Of a DNA stretch of 42,835 nt, positions 42,806 through 42,835 are shown piece after piece; position 1 is the stretch's first letter, and each line of letters begins with the position of its first letter. This stretch comes from an uncultured Bdellovibrionales bacterium (GTDB taxonomy: Bacteria; Bdellovibrionota; Bdellovibrionia; Bdellovibrionales; Bdellovibrionaceae), in the NCBI GenBank assembly GCA_903926205.1, contig CAIYID010000082.1, positions 1-42,835 of the forward strand, in the 5' to 3' direction. The translations under genes and the position numbers were made by a program. The notes below the pieces were generated by a model. The model did no database searches. It saw only the letters and a program-made list of their open reading frames with translations, and was not told where the DNA came from.

Positions 42806-42835
42806 GGGTTCTTCACCAAAGGTAGGGGCAGTCAC
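42806..42835. repeat. 30-base direct repeat, copy 2 (at window edge)
   Basis: Identical over 30 bases to 42681-42710, 125 bases away, and reaches the last base of the window, so the repeat may continue beyond it. Confidence 0.85.

Larger units (their letters stand above)
42501..42835. other. Gene-free tail of the window
   Basis: No convincing gene. It holds a weak stem (ATCCC / GGGAT, about 42534-42552), a GC-rich stretch near 42557-42581 followed by CCTTTTAAATTTT that might end the tRNA transcript, and two copies of a 30-base repeat. Confidence 0.5.

Overview
The window looks like a chromosomal segment of a Gram-negative, AT-leaning bacterium. LpxD (lipid A synthesis), many lipoproteins with lipoboxes, a beta-barrel-like protein and type IV-pilin-like proteins all point to a diderm envelope. 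The mix of housekeeping genes with many secreted proteins of no known function fits the Bdellovibrionota / old 'deltaproteobacterial' predators, but that assignment is an inference from style and not from a marker gene.

Layout. Bases 1-3600 are a graveyard: a headless gene remnant, a small secreted protein, the C-terminal half of a glucosamine-6-phosphate deaminase, an unidentified 3' remnant, a truncated ISL3 transposase and a frameshifted, truncated IS110 transposase. Bases 3.7-7.7 kb hold a large lipoprotein with a Pro-Thr linker and two near-identical C-terminal repeats, a gene-poor decayed stretch, a cytokinin-dehydrogenase-like flavoprotein and a small exported protein. Bases 7.9-14.2 kb (minus strand) are a tight, overlapping five-gene operon: PilW-like prepilin, exported protein, PilX-like protein, PilV-like prepilin and a 12-TM protein resembling subunit I of heme-copper oxidases. 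Bases 14.4-16.8 kb carry a lipoprotein and an exported alpha/beta hydrolase.

Bases 16.9-23.5 kb form a carbon-metabolism block: a short, divergent PEP carboxylase facing an operon of a RaiA/HPF-like ribosome-associated protein and two double-domain GH130-type proteins. Bases 24.2-30.3 kb hold an exported clostripain-like protease, a single-domain response regulator, a LamG-like lipoprotein, a barrel-like envelope protein and a membrane-anchored degenerate class III cyclase with HEAT repeats.

Bases 30.4-42.8 kb are mostly housekeeping: tex, infA, a Lys-rich protein with an FGWG domain, lpxD, an RlmL-type rRNA methyltransferase, ETF-ubiquinone oxidoreductase, a Nit-type amidase, rpmB-rplX divergent from rpsR, three small unknown proteins, and tRNA-Pro(TGG) with a clear promoter. 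The most interesting non-coding signal is the rpmB/rpsR intergenic region: the divergent promoters share overlapping -35 boxes, and the rpsR leader can fold into a three-way junction just before the start codon. A second is a palindromic element present in two inverted copies 9.5 kb apart, each readable in frame as RASTMDARN.
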